From assembly GCA_965370045.1 (NCBI GenBank), contig CBDUSI010000006.1, forward strand, positions 4,712 through 68,711: a stretch of DNA of 64,000 bases, written 5' to 3'. Shown here piece after piece: positions 49,120 through 57,920 of this stretch. The notes beneath the pieces are model-generated. The model saw only the letters and a program-made list of their open reading frames with translations. It had not been told where the DNA came from and ran no database searches. Source of the DNA: CAZONU01 sp965370045 (GTDB lineage: Bacteria > Planctomycetota > SZUA-567 > JAKLDR01). How positions within the stretch are numbered: position 1 is the first letter of the stretch; each line of letters begins with the position of its first letter. Both the position numbers and the translations under genes were made by a program.

Positions 49120-50051
49120 GCCTCGTCCTGGTCGGCGGCGTCGAGGTCAGCCGGCGGTGCTTCGAAGCGCTGGCCGACGACGGAGTGCCCATCGCCCTGG
49201 CGATCGGCTATCCGCAGAGCCTGTCCGAGCGCGCCGGGTATGTCTCCATCAAGCCAACCGCAGAGAAATATGGCGTCCGGCTGCTTGAAACCGAGGACGT
49301 CAACGCGCCCCAAGTGGCGAAAGCCATCCGCGCTTCGGGCGGCACGCTGCTGCTGGTCACCGGCTGGTCGCAACTCTTGAAAAAACCGCTCCTGGAGCTG
49401 TGCCATCTCGGCGCCGTCGGGATGCACCCCACCAGGCTCCCCGAAGGCCGCGGCCGCGCGCCGATCCCCTGGACGCTGATCAAGGGACTCGAGAGCAGCG
49501 CCGTTACCATCTTTCATCTCACCGAGGGCGTCGACGACGGCGATATCGTCGGCCAGATCGAGTTCGCAATCTCCCGGGAAGACGACGCCGCCAGCCTGTA
49601 CGAGAAGATATGCGGCGTTTACGTGGGACTCGTCCGCGAATACGTGCCCAGGCTGTTGGCCGGCACCGCCCCGCGCATTCCCCAAGACCACTCCCGAGCC
49701 ACCTGCTGGCCGCGCCGCCGTCCGGCCGACGGGCTCATCGACTGGTCGAAGTCCGCCGGCGAACTCCACAACTGGGTCCGCGGCCTGACCCACCCCTACC
49801 CCGGCGCCTTTACCACGCTGAGAAACCAGCGCGTTCACCTGTGGCGCGCCACGCCCCAGGAAGGCGCGGACGGTCTCGGCGGTCGTCCCGGGGAGGTCGT
49901 CGGCAACAACCCGACGGGCATGCTGGTCGCCTGTGGATCCGGCGAACGACTGCTCGTCGAGCGGGTTTCAATAGATGGCGAGGAAATGGACGCCCCTGCG
50001 GCCGTATCGTCCGGCAAGCTGGCCGTCGGGGACGTTTTGGGAGGAGAGTAG
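49116..50051 (+). CDS. Formyltransferase-like protein (sugar N-formyltransferase candidate)
   Basis: The 311-residue protein has the methionyl-tRNA formyltransferase fold. The catalytic region is GAVGMHPTRLPEGRGRAPIP with VDDGDIVGQIE after it. The histidine and aspartate of the Asn-His-Asp set are present, but the asparagine position (N-x-H) is glycine. A C-terminal OB-like domain is present (LIDWSKSAGELHNWVRGLTH). It probably formylates a sugar amine; with the altered site it may use another donor. It starts at GTG overlapping the GNAT stop. Confidence 0.82.
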   Translation: MSLVLVGGVEVSRRCFEALADDGVPIALAIGYPQSLSERAGYVSIKPTAEKYGVRLLETEDVNAPQVAKAIRASGGTLLLVTGWSQLLKKPLLELCHLGAVGMHPTRLPEGRGRAPIPWTLIKGLESSAVTIFHLTEGVDDGDIVGQIEFAISREDDAASLYEKICGVYVGLVREYVPRLLAGTAPRIPQDHSRATCWPRRRPADGLIDWSKSAGELHNWVRGLTHPYPGAFTTLRNQRVHLWRATPQEGADGLGGRPGEVVGNNPTGMLVACGSGERLLVERVSIDGEEMDAPAAVSSGKLAVGDVLGGE

Positions 50052-50053
50052 CG

Positions 50054-50740
50054 ATGCGCAACGTCCTGATCGTAGCCGCCCATCCCGATGACGAGGTGCT
50101 CGGCGCCGGGGGAGTCACCGCGCGCCTGGCCGACGAGGGCGTGGCCGTCCATATCCTGATACTCGGCGAAGGCGCGACCAGCCGGGGCAGGACCAGAAAG
50201 GGCGGGGAGGCTCCGGCGGCGGTCAAGGCCCTTGAGCGCGCGGCGCGCAAGGCCGCCAAGCTGCTCGGCGCGAAGTCGGTCAAGTTCGGCCGCCTGCCCG
50301 ACAACCGCTTCGACTCCCTCGACCTCCTGAAGATCGTCAAGCTCGTGGAGGCCGAGATGAAGCGCGTCGCGCCCCAGGCGGTCTTCACCCACTTCTCGGG
50401 GGACCTCAACGTGGACCACCGCCTGACCTTCGAAGCGGTGATGGCCGCCTGCCGGCCGCTGCCCGGCGCGGCGGTGCGCGAGGTATACTCCTTCGAGGTG
50501 CCCAGTTCCACGGGATGGGCCGGCCCCGACCCCCAGCGCTCGTTCGCGCCCACGGTCTACGTGGACGTCGGCCGGTACCTGCTCCGCAAGCTGGAGGCCC
50601 TGACGGCCTATACGTCAGAGATGCGGCCCGCGCCCCACCCGCGCAGTCCGGAATCGGTCGAGGTCCAGGCGCGCTTCCGCGGCTCGCAGGCCGGGCTGGA
50701 GGCCGCCGAGGCCTTCGTGCTGGTCAGGGAGGTCAGGTAA
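50054..50740 (+). CDS. PIG-L family deacetylase
   Basis: The 228-residue protein removes an acetyl group from an amino sugar. It has the metal-binding VAAHPDDEVLGAGG, ILGEGATSRG, LPDNRFDS and LNVDHRLTFEAVM. Length fits the LmbE/PIG-L family. It is the last gene of the cluster and may prepare the amine that the formyltransferase or GNAT then modifies. Its end overlaps the convergent DUF1844 gene by 8 bases. Confidence 0.92.
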   Translation: MRNVLIVAAHPDDEVLGAGGVTARLADEGVAVHILILGEGATSRGRTRKGGEAPAAVKALERAARKAAKLLGAKSVKFGRLPDNRFDSLDLLKIVKLVEAEMKRVAPQAVFTHFSGDLNVDHRLTFEAVMAACRPLPGAAVREVYSFEVPSSTGWAGPDPQRSFAPTVYVDVGRYLLRKLEALTAYTSEMRPAPHPRSPESVEVQARFRGSQAGLEAAEAFVLVREVR

Positions 50741-51113
50741 CCTTCGCGTCGCCAGCGGACGCGTCCACGTAACGCATGCGCAGCCCGGTAAGCAGGGAGC
50801 GCATCTCTGACTCCTCGTCGTCGGTCAGGTTGCCCCGGGTCTTCTCTTCGAGGACGCCTATCAAGTCGATGTGGTAGCGGGCGGCCGGAAGATCGACTTC
50901 GCGCTTGCCGCTGAACGGACTCTCCACTTCTCCGAGGTAAATCATCACCTGCGCGGCGAGTCCGCCGAGGAAGCTCATGAAGTCGGGCTCCGGCAGCGGG
51001 GGTCGTTCCGCGGACTCGGTTCCAGTCTTCCCGTCCAGATCCTCGGAAAGACGCTCCTTCTCCCGGCGGGCCTCCTCTTCCCAGGCCTCGTCGTGGATCT
51101 TCTCGTCTGCCAA
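50733..51113 (-). CDS. DUF1844 protein
   Basis: The 126-residue protein matches DUF1844: after an acidic N-terminus it has FMSFLGGLAAQVMIYLGEVE, ARYHIDLIGVLEEKTRGNLT and EESEMRSLLTGLRMRYVD. The family is common in Planctomycetota, Acidobacteria and related groups, and its function is unknown. It is alone on the minus strand between two plus-strand operons. Confidence 0.88.
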   Translation of the reverse strand: MADEKIHDEAWEEEARREKERLSEDLDGKTGTESAERPPLPEPDFMSFLGGLAAQVMIYLGEVESPFSGKREVDLPAARYHIDLIGVLEEKTRGNLTDDEESEMRSLLTGLRMRYVDASAGDAKVT

Positions 51114-51213
51114 GAGTCCTCCCTCCTCAGGTGAGCCGGCCTCGCGGGAGGATTATAGGGTGCGGTGCCCGCGGCGCAAGGCTCTCTGACTTCGCAGGTG
51201 CCGCGATTCGCCG

Positions 51214-51242
51214 TGGAAACCGGCGGGGTCCGGGAATAGAAT
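51214..51242 (+). promoter_or_regulatory. Putative promoter for the hemerythrin gene
   Basis: TGGAAA (51214-51219), 17 bases and TAGAAT (51237-51242) lie about 50 bases before the ATG at 51294. The match is moderate. Confidence 0.45.
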
Positions 51243-51293
51243 CTCCCCAAGAGCGTTGCCTTGAGAGATTGATCGGTTGAGGAGCAAACGCGG

Positions 51294-51836
51294 ATGGACG
51301 AGACAGCCCCGACTGAATCGCTGCGCAAACAGCATTCCAGGCTGGCCAAGGGACTGGCCAGACTTTGGATACTGATAGACAGCCTGCAAGCCGGTGACGA
51401 TGGCAAGAAGCCCGAACTGCAGCGGGCGCTAGCGTTTCTGGAACAGGAAGTGGGTCCCCATGCAGAGGCCGAGGATTGCTTTCTTTATCCCGAGGTCGGG
51501 CGCATCATGGGCTGTCACCAGGCCACCGCAACCATGAACATGGACCACGAGTTCATCTCCAGCTACATCCGCGAGCTTCGCGGCCAAGTTGACACCGCCT
51601 TCGGCCCGACGGGTACCGGCCTGTCCGCCGAGACGGTGACGAGCATCCGGGCCATCGCCCACCGGCTGACCGGCCTGCTCCGCGCGCACTTCGAGAAAGA
51701 GGAGAGGGTCTACTTCCCGCTCCTCGACCGGGAGATGACCGCCGAGCAGGTGCGCCAGCGGGTGACCGATCCCATGGCCGCAATGGTGACCGGCGCCGTC
51801 GACGGGCGCGCCTCCGAGCGGTCAAATTCCTCTTGA
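51294..51836 (+). CDS. Hemerythrin HHE-domain protein
   Basis: The 180-residue protein has the histidine and acid pattern of a di-iron hemerythrin-like bundle: LRKQHSRLAKGLARLW, VGPHAEAEDCFLYPEV, MNMDHEFISSYIREL and LRAHFEKEERVYFPLLDRE. It may bind oxygen or nitric oxide or help repair iron centres. It stands alone before the Asp23 pair. Confidence 0.88.
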   Translation: MDETAPTESLRKQHSRLAKGLARLWILIDSLQAGDDGKKPELQRALAFLEQEVGPHAEAEDCFLYPEVGRIMGCHQATATMNMDHEFISSYIRELRGQVDTAFGPTGTGLSAETVTSIRAIAHRLTGLLRAHFEKEERVYFPLLDREMTAEQVRQRVTDPMAAMVTGAVDGRASERSNSS

Positions 51837-51894
51837 ATCGGGAAAGCCTCCCGGGTAAACACTGCATCATACTTTTCTTGAAGGGAGCTTGCTC

Positions 51895-52269
51895 TTGAGC
51901 GACGCCGAGGGCAACCAGGCATCCAGCGAACCGGTGGGCGGCAAGTCCGAGTACGCTCAGCCGGTCTTCGAGAAGATCGTGCGCCAGGCGGTGGCCAGCG
52001 TCCAGGGGCTGCGCCTGGAGCCGCTGGAGGGCGGCGGCCCGCTCGCCAAGTTCCTGCACCGCCCGCGCCGGGTGGACGTCAGGAAGTCCGATGACCGCCT
52101 GGCCGTCACCGTGCCCCTCCAGGTGGAGTACGGCCGGCGCATTCCCGAGCTGGCTGGCGAGGCCCAGCGCGCCATATCCGCCGAGGTCCACCGGCTCACC
52201 GGCGAGGACGCCGCAATAAACTTGCGCATTCGCGGACTCTACAGCCAGGAACAGGGGACCGGGCGATGA
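51895..52269 (+). CDS. Asp23/Gls24 family protein, first copy
   Basis: The 124-residue protein has the Asp23/Gls24 fold: SEYAQPVFEKIVRQAVASVQ, VRKSDDRLAVTVPLQVEYGR and IPELAGEAQRAISAEVHRLT. I chose TTG 51895, which is seven bases after GGGAG, over TTG 51889. The family is linked to envelope stress and envelope-associated scaffolds. It overlaps the second copy by 4 bases, so the two may form a heteromer. Confidence 0.85.
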   Translation: MSDAEGNQASSEPVGGKSEYAQPVFEKIVRQAVASVQGLRLEPLEGGGPLAKFLHRPRRVDVRKSDDRLAVTVPLQVEYGRRIPELAGEAQRAISAEVHRLTGEDAAINLRIRGLYSQEQGTGR

Positions 52270-52703
52270 GCACTGAAGCTCCACAGAACACCACCCCGGT
52301 CCCCCAGGGCACCTGGTCGATAGACGAGGCCCAGATCGGCGAGATCGCCCGCCGCGAGGTCCGCGAGGTCCCCGGAGTGGTGAGCGTCATCGAGGCCGGG
52401 CCCATGGACCGTCTCTCGGGACAGGTTGGCCTGCTGCGCCGCATTCTGCCCCGCGGTCCGGCGGCCATCGAGGGCGGCCAGGTACGCCTCAAGCTCAGTT
52501 TCATCGCCGAGTACGGCCGGGTGCTGCCCGACCTGGTCGAGGAAGTCCGCCAGCGCGCCGCGCGCGCCGTCGAGGGCATGACCGGCTACCGGGTCGGGGC
52601 GGTGGACGTCACCGTGGCCGACCTGCACGTCCCCGGCGAACCGCTGCCCACCCGCGAACCGGGCCTCCAGGGCGACGACGGCGGCCGGCGGATAGACTTC
52701 TAG
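52266..52703 (+). CDS. Asp23/Gls24 family protein, second copy
   Basis: The 145-residue protein is a paralogue of the gene before it: IDEAQIGEIARREVREVPGV, GGQVRLKLSFIAEYGRVLPD and LVEEVRQRAARAVEGMTGYR, ending with VDVTVADLHVP. The tandem and overlapping arrangement suggests a duplication. It lies 13 bases before the CPBP protease gene, with which it may be transcribed. Confidence 0.85.
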   Translation: MSTEAPQNTTPVPQGTWSIDEAQIGEIARREVREVPGVVSVIEAGPMDRLSGQVGLLRRILPRGPAAIEGGQVRLKLSFIAEYGRVLPDLVEEVRQRAARAVEGMTGYRVGAVDVTVADLHVPGEPLPTREPGLQGDDGGRRIDF

Positions 52704-52716
52704 ACGCCCCCCGCCC

Positions 52717-53568
52717 ATGCCTTCCCAGAGACGCCTCCTGCCGACCGCCACCGGCCGGGCGCCCTCCCGGCTGATCCGCTGGGCCACCTGGGAAATGGGA
52801 CTGGCCATCGCCCTGGTGGCGGTAGCCTGGGTGGGGGCCATGTACCTGCCCAAACTGCTGGGCGCTGACGGGACGGGGCGCTGGTTCGTGTCCTCGTTGA
52901 TCCTCAACGCGATGTTCGCCGGGGTGCCGCTCTGCCTCCTGGCCTTCAAGCACAAGCAGCCGGTACTGAGCACGCTGGTCCCCAGCGACCGGGTAGTCGC
53001 GGATTTCGGCTGGGGACTGCAGATCGCCCTGGTGGTCGGGGCCTTGAACGCGCTTGCGGTGCAGCGTGCCCTGCCCGACCTGCAGACCATGATCGACGCA
53101 CCGCCCGGCGCGGCAACCCCCTACCCCTGGTATTACATGGGCGCCTACAAGATCGAGGACATGCGCGGGCTGGTGCTTTTCGTCTTCGGCTGGGGGATAT
53201 TCCCGCCGATTGCCGAGGAACTCTTCTTCCGGGGCTTCCTCTTCGGGGCCTTGCGGCGACGGCTCAAGGCCGGGTACGCCATACCCCTCTCCGCGCTGGC
53301 CTTCTCGCTGATTCACTACCCGCATCTGGAACCCATGGTGGCCACCATGATCCTGGGCTTGGTGGTGGCCACGGTGTACGAATACTCCGGTTCCCTGCTC
53401 TCGCCGATCATGGCCCACATGGGGCTGAACCTGTCCTTCGTCCTCTTCATGGCCATGGACGGAGAACTCGCTGAGCTGATCCCCAGGTGGATACTCATCA
53501 CCGGCGCGACGGGTTCCGCCGTGCTCTTCTTCATATCCAGCAGGTATCTGTTCAGGAAGGCGCGATAG
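52717..53568 (+). CDS. CPBP family intramembrane metalloprotease
   Basis: The 283-residue membrane protein has about seven helices and the CPBP/Abi motifs EELFFRGFLFGALRRR (EEx3R) and FSLIHYPHLEP, then MAHMGLNLSFV. Members cleave peptides in the membrane and act in bacteriocin immunity, maturation or stress responses. The substrate here is not shown. The frame starts at ATG 52717 with weak GCCC context. Confidence 0.9.
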   Translation: MPSQRRLLPTATGRAPSRLIRWATWEMGLAIALVAVAWVGAMYLPKLLGADGTGRWFVSSLILNAMFAGVPLCLLAFKHKQPVLSTLVPSDRVVADFGWGLQIALVVGALNALAVQRALPDLQTMIDAPPGAATPYPWYYMGAYKIEDMRGLVLFVFGWGIFPPIAEELFFRGFLFGALRRRLKAGYAIPLSALAFSLIHYPHLEPMVATMILGLVVATVYEYSGSLLSPIMAHMGLNLSFVLFMAMDGELAELIPRWILITGATGSAVLFFISSRYLFRKAR

Positions 53569-53583
53569 GTTCTGGCGTAACCG

Positions 53584-54348
53584 CTATTTGCCAACCAGCA
53601 GCCGGTCGGCGCAGACCGGGTGCAGGCAGCCGATCTTGCGGATCATCTTCACGGTCTTCTCGACGTCGTACTTCACGCGGCGGAAGTGGATGGTGTCGCC
53701 GTCCTGTTCGACGTAGCAGGCCCGAGTGTCGCCGTCGCGGGGCTGGCCCACCGAGCCATCGTTGACCAGGTACTTCCTGCCCGGCTTCAGCTTGAAGCCC
53801 TGGGGCACATCGCTGGGCCTGAGCCACTGGAAGTCCGCGGTCACTATGCCCGGGCGGTGGCTGTGGCCCACGACGCACAGGCGCTCGAACTTCTCGAATA
53901 TCTCGAAGATCTTCCGGCCCGGACCGTAGGCCACGTCGCTCTCCAGGACGTACTCCATGAGCCGGTCGCGCGGGGAGGCGTGCACGTAGAGCACTCCCTC
54001 GTCCTCGGCGCCGTCGGGCAGGTCGCGCAGGAAGTCCCAGGCCTCGCAGCCGGGACCGGGCTTGAGCAGGCACTTGTCGCCCATTACCTGCCGGTTGCAG
54101 TAGATCGCCTCGCTGGCCACCGGGTTGAAGCCCAGCGGCTGGTTGAGCAGCGCCCAGTCGTGGTTGCCCATGATGTACTTGTGGCAGCGCCCGGCGACCA
54201 TTTCGATGCAGCGCTCCGGGTCCGGGCCGTAGCCCACCAGGTCACCACCGCACCAGACCTCCTCGATGCCCCGGCCGGCAATGTCCTCGAAGACCGCCTC
54301 CAGCGCCGGGCTGTTCGCGTGTATGTCCGAGATGTAGGCGCGACGCAC
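53584..54348 (-). CDS. Metallophosphoesterase (YfcE-like)
   Basis: The 254-residue protein has the calcineurin-like metal motifs ISDIHANSPALEAV, CGGDLVGYGPDPERC, IMGNHDWALL and VVGHSHRPGIV. Members hydrolyse phosphodiesters such as cyclic nucleotides or small metabolites. It is next to a receiver/H-box protein with a 1-base gap, so a signalling role is plausible. Confidence 0.92.
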   Translation of the reverse strand: MRRAYISDIHANSPALEAVFEDIAGRGIEEVWCGGDLVGYGPDPERCIEMVAGRCHKYIMGNHDWALLNQPLGFNPVASEAIYCNRQVMGDKCLLKPGPGCEAWDFLRDLPDGAEDEGVLYVHASPRDRLMEYVLESDVAYGPGRKIFEIFEKFERLCVVGHSHRPGIVTADFQWLRPSDVPQGFKLKPGRKYLVNDGSVGQPRDGDTRACYVEQDGDTIHFRRVKYDVEKTVKMIRKIGCLHPVCADRLLVGK

Positions 54349-54349
54349 G

Positions 54350-54961
54350 CTATTCTCCGCCGGCTTCCGAGACCCCGCGCGCCTCCGCGCCGGCCTCGCG
54401 AATGAGCTTCTTGATGGACTCGGCCGCGCGTTCGACTTCCTTCAGGCGCCGTTTGAGGTCATCGGGGAGGTCCGAATAGCGCTCCGCAATGATCTCCAGC
54501 TGCCCCATCGCCACGGCCAGGGGATTATTGAGATCATGGCAGAGCGCGCGCACCTTCCGGGCGCCCGGCACCGACCCGGCTTCCCCGGACTCCCCAGCCG
54601 GCCGCCGCACCGCCGCGCCGGAGAGCAGGCGGCCCAGCGCCGCGCCCACCACCAGGCGGGTAAGCGGCCTGGCCAGGACCTCGCCGGCGACGCCTCCCGC
54701 CGCGTCGTCCCGGCGAAGCACGCTCAGAACCGGCATCTGGCGGCAAGCCTCCTCGCTGCGGATGCGCTCGACCAGGGCCTCGCCGCCGGGCGGAGGCAGC
54801 TCCATGTCGACCACCGCAGCGCCGGCTCCCCCGCCGGTGATCAGCTGCATGGCCTCGATGGGGTCGGGGCTGAGCAGGCTCTGGTGACCGCCCTGGGCGA
54901 GCTCCACGGCGGCCAGCCTGCGAAGCTCGCCGTCGGCGCTGGCAACCAGAACGGTGGTCAT
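54350..54961 (-). CDS. Degenerate receiver domain joined to a histidine-kinase H-box helix pair
   Basis: The 203-residue protein has an N-terminal receiver-like domain (residues 1-120) in which Asp52 is kept (AAVVDMELPPPGG) but the usual acidic pair and lysine are altered. Residues about 130-195 are a HisKA-like hairpin with ALCHDLNNPLAVAMGQLEII, including the H-box histidine. No ATPase domain follows, so it cannot phosphorylate itself. It may act as a phosphotransfer partner or dimer scaffold for a separate kinase. It lies directly upstream of the phosphoesterase. Confidence 0.82.
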   Translation of the reverse strand: MTTVLVASADGELRRLAAVELAQGGHQSLLSPDPIEAMQLITGGGAGAAVVDMELPPPGGEALVERIRSEEACRQMPVLSVLRRDDAAGGVAGEVLARPLTRLVVGAALGRLLSGAAVRRPAGESGEAGSVPGARKVRALCHDLNNPLAVAMGQLEIIAERYSDLPDDLKRRLKEVERAAESIKKLIREAGAEARGVSEAGGE

Positions 54962-54979
54962 TTGCGGTCGCTTCCGCGC

Positions 54980-55990
54980 CTACTTGGGAGGCTCCACGGG
55001 ATCGAGCCAGGGCATCATCTTGCGGAGCTTGCGGCCCACGCGCTCAATGGTGATGTTCCGCTCGGCCCGGCGCTTGGCCCGGAGCTTCTTGGCGCCCCCT
55101 GCGGCCTCGCGCATCCACTTCCTGGCGAACTTGCCGCTCTTGATCTCTGAGAGGACTTTGCGCATTTCCGCGCGGGTCTTGCCGGTAATGATCCGCGGGC
55201 CGATGGTATAGTCGCCGTACTCGGCGGTGTCGCTCACCGAGTAGCGCATGAAGCTGATCCCCCCGCGGTAGAAGAGGTCGACGATGAGCTTGAGCTCGTG
55301 GAGGCACTCGAAGTAGGCGATCTCCGGCTGGTAGCCGGCGGCCACCAGCGTGTTGAAGCTGCTCTTGACCAGTTCGGAAGCGCCTCCGCAGAGGATGACC
55401 TGCTCGCCGAAGAGGTCGGTTTCGGTCTCCTCGGCGAACGTCGTACGGATCACGCCGGCGCGGGTACCGCCAACTCCCCATGCGTAGGCCAGGGCCAGGT
55501 CGCGGGCCTTGCGGCTGGCGTTCTGCTCGACGGCCAGCAGGCAGGGCACCCCCCCGCCCTTCTGGTACTCGCTGCGCACCAGGTGTCCGGGGCCCTTGGG
55601 GGCGACCATCACCACGTCGACGTTCTTGGGAGGAGTGATGCCTCCGAAGCGGATATTGAAACCGTGGCTGAAGCCCAGCACCTTGCCCTTGGACAGGTAC
55701 GGCTCGATCTCCTTCTTGTAGACTGTGGGCTGTGCGGTGTCGGGGAGCAGTATCTGGATGTAGTCGGCCTTCTTAGCCGCCTGGGCGGCGCTCATCGGCT
55801 TGAAGCCGTGCTTCTTGGCGGTCTTCCAGTTGAGCGTGCCCTTCAGCTCGCCGACCACCACCTTGAAGCCGCTGTCGCGCAGGTTCTGGGCCTGAGCGTG
55901 GCCTTGCGAGCCATAGCCGATGATGGCAATGATCTTCTTCTTGAGCAGTGCCGGCTTGGCGTCCTTCGAGTAGTAGATCTTTGCTGCCAT
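54980..55990 (-). CDS. ilvC: Ketol-acid reductoisomerase
   Basis: IlvC (336 residues) converts acetolactate to dihydroxyisovalerate with NADPH in branched-chain amino acid synthesis. It has KKIIAIIGYGSQGHAQAQNL, VMVAPKGPGHLVRSEY, GGTRAGVIRTTFAEETETDL, FGEQVILCGGASELV and ECLHELKLIVDLFY. Length fits the short class I form. ATG 55990 is the start; the frame upstream is non-coding. No other ilv gene is adjacent. A promoter lies at 56046-56074. Confidence 0.96.
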   Translation of the reverse strand: MAAKIYYSKDAKPALLKKKIIAIIGYGSQGHAQAQNLRDSGFKVVVGELKGTLNWKTAKKHGFKPMSAAQAAKKADYIQILLPDTAQPTVYKKEIEPYLSKGKVLGFSHGFNIRFGGITPPKNVDVVMVAPKGPGHLVRSEYQKGGGVPCLLAVEQNASRKARDLALAYAWGVGGTRAGVIRTTFAEETETDLFGEQVILCGGASELVKSSFNTLVAAGYQPEIAYFECLHELKLIVDLFYRGGISFMRYSVSDTAEYGDYTIGPRIITGKTRAEMRKVLSEIKSGKFARKWMREAAGGAKKLRAKRRAERNITIERVGRKLRKMMPWLDPVEPPK

Positions 55991-56045
55991 GTGTGCTTCC
56001 CTTTCGTTCTCAGAGGGCCGCGGCGCGACGGCCGAAGACGCGCGG

Positions 56046-56074
56046 ATTATAGGCCGCAGGTTATGTGGCGGCAA
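56046..56074 (-). promoter_or_regulatory. Putative ilvC promoter
   Basis: On the minus strand TTGCCG (56074-56069), 17 bases and TATAAT (56051-56046) lie about 55 bases before the ilvC start. Confidence 0.55.
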
Positions 56075-56188
56075 GGGCAGGCAGTTCAGACTTTTGGGAT
56101 CAACCCTGGACATGCCTGGAAAGAAAGTGAACCTACCATAGGTTGCCTGCGTTACGGGCAGCAGATGTGGGTGGAGGAGGCTGAGAAA

Positions 56189-57181
56189 GTGAAGAGGATC
56201 TGCCATCCCGCAATAGCAATCACGTTTCTGGTCGCGGCCTGGGGCACCGCCCTTGCAGGGTTCAGTGAAACGGAAGTCCCGTTGCGGACCGCTGTCCGCT
56301 ACGCCAAGGTGATAGCTGTCGGCCGGATCGCCAAGGTCGAAACGTTCAAATATCCTACCACCGACGGTCTGGGCCATCCCCGGACCTCCACCGGATACAT
56401 CTTTACCCTGCGGGTGACAGAGACCCTCAAAGGGAACGCCAAGCTCAAGACCGCCACATTCTTCGATCGATTGAAATGCTACAAGCGAGACCAGAAGGTC
56501 ATTGTCTTTCTGAGCCCTGTCAACGCACAGCGGACCCGGATTCCGAAGGAGATTCCCAAGAGGATTACCTGGGAATACGTTTCGTCGGGCAACCGGTACA
56601 CCGTTACGGGTCCAGATGTGGATGCCCTCATCGCCTACACCAAGGAACTCGTCAAGCTGAGAGCCGCTGTGAAAGAGCCGCCTGCAAAGCTGGTCCTCTC
56701 AATCGAGAAGGTCAACCTTCGCCGAAAAGGCAAGAATTCCGTGCTGCTCCTCACCGTCCGCTTCACCAACAAATCCAAGGAAGACATCGCCCTCAGCGAC
56801 GCCGAAGGGATCGGGCTTACGGTCGTCAACAACAAGAAGCACGTCACCTGGCACTCTCGGCCCGGCAACCCGCCCACTACCGGGTCATTCTCAGTGCTCC
56901 GCCCGGGACAATCTCTTGACCGAAAGGTGCGATTCGATGATGTGATGTTCGAGAAGGGCACTCCGCACGTCGAGGCGTACTATCACTTCCATATACACTC
57001 CCACAATTGCGGTATGCTGGTCACCGAGCCCAATCCCTGGTGTGGCCTTGTGCGGTCCCGAACAGTGGATATCAGCAAGGCCCTAAAGGGAGCCACGTGG
57101 CGGCCCGGCCGCCGGGCGCTCAGAACCCCAGGTAGCGGCGCAGCTCGCCCAGTTCCTCCTCCACCTCGCGGTCGGAGTTGA
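56189..57181 (+). CDS. Exported protein of unknown function
   Basis: The 330-residue protein starts at GTG 56189 after GGAGGAGG, with a signal peptide (KRICHPAIAITFLVAAWGTA). A beta domain follows (about residues 35-130): VIAVGRIAKVETF, STGYIFTLRVTETLKG and DQKVIVFLSP, an OB-like layout seen in planctomycete exported proteins. A second Ig-like part (about 165-300) has LLTVRFTNKSKEDIALSD. I do not recognise a family. The tail overlaps the convergent sigma factor by 62 bases and is Pro/Arg-rich there, so the natural end may be less important. Confidence 0.72.
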   Translation: MKRICHPAIAITFLVAAWGTALAGFSETEVPLRTAVRYAKVIAVGRIAKVETFKYPTTDGLGHPRTSTGYIFTLRVTETLKGNAKLKTATFFDRLKCYKRDQKVIVFLSPVNAQRTRIPKEIPKRITWEYVSSGNRYTVTGPDVDALIAYTKELVKLRAAVKEPPAKLVLSIEKVNLRRKGKNSVLLLTVRFTNKSKEDIALSDAEGIGLTVVNNKKHVTWHSRPGNPPTTGSFSVLRPGQSLDRKVRFDDVMFEKGTPHVEAYYHFHIHSHNCGMLVTEPNPWCGLVRSRTVDISKALKGATWRPGRRALRTPGSGAARPVPPPPRGRS

Positions 57182-57854
57182 CCGAGTTGCGCAGCTCCGC
57201 GCGCAGCGCCGCGTCGTACAGGCGCCGGCCGCGGTGCAGGAAGTTGGTCACGTCGGTCTCGGACAGGCCTAGCTGTCCGCCGAGCTCGGCGTAGCTGGCC
57301 GCCTGGCCCCTGCCCGCTGACTCCACCTGGAGCAGGAACACCTCCACGTAGCGCTCGCGCTTGGTGCCGCCGTGCTCCCCCTTGAGGCGCCCCAGGGCGG
57401 CGGCCACCAGGGCGCGGGCCCACTCCTGGCAGTAGAGCTCCTCAGGGCTGTCCGAGCCCTCGATGTCCCGCGCCAGGCGCGCGCTCTCGGCGAGTTCGTC
57501 CGCGGGGATCAGATCGATGGATCGCTCCCGCGTCCTGCGCCTGGCCGGCTTGTGCCCGTAGAGGAAACGTCGCAGGGTGGCCAGCACGTAGGTGCGGAAC
57601 TTGCCGCGCTCGCGGTCGGCGCCCGCGAAGTAGTCCTTGCGCAGGGCCTCGGCGAAGTAGTCCTGGACGAGATCGGCGGCCTCCTCGGGACGGCGGCCCT
57701 TGCGGCGAAGGAAGGCGTAGACCGGCTTCCAGTACTTGCCGCAGAGCTCTTCCACGGCCTTGGCGCTCTTTTCGGTGGAGGTGCCCCGCGCGGCCAGGAC
57801 GTCGGTCCAGGCCGTGGTCGAGAAGCGCGCGTGGGTCCAGCGGTCGTCAGCCAT
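57120..57854 (-). CDS. Planctomycete-type ECF RNA polymerase sigma factor
   Basis: The 244-residue protein has region 2 (ELCGKYWKPVYAFLRRKGR, EEAADLVQDYFAEALRKDYF) and region 4 (SYAELGGQLGLSETDVTNFL, HRGRRLYDAAL). The N-terminal part FSTTAWTDVLAARG is typical of the long ECF factors found near serine/threonine kinases in Planctomycetota. No anti-sigma factor is next to it; such factors are often controlled by the adjoining kinase, and a kinase gene lies 3 kb away. Target promoters are unknown. Confidence 0.9.
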   Translation of the reverse strand: MADDRWTHARFSTTAWTDVLAARGTSTEKSAKAVEELCGKYWKPVYAFLRRKGRRPEEAADLVQDYFAEALRKDYFAGADRERGKFRTYVLATLRRFLYGHKPARRRTRERSIDLIPADELAESARLARDIEGSDSPEELYCQEWARALVAAALGRLKGEHGGTKRERYVEVFLLQVESAGRGQAASYAELGGQLGLSETDVTNFLHRGRRLYDAALRAELRNSVNSDREVEEELGELRRYLGF

Positions 57855-57920
57855 CAGGAAACGATATTAGCACCGCTCCAGCGCAGCGGCAAGCGAAAAG
57901 CGCGCTTCCGCGGACCGCCT

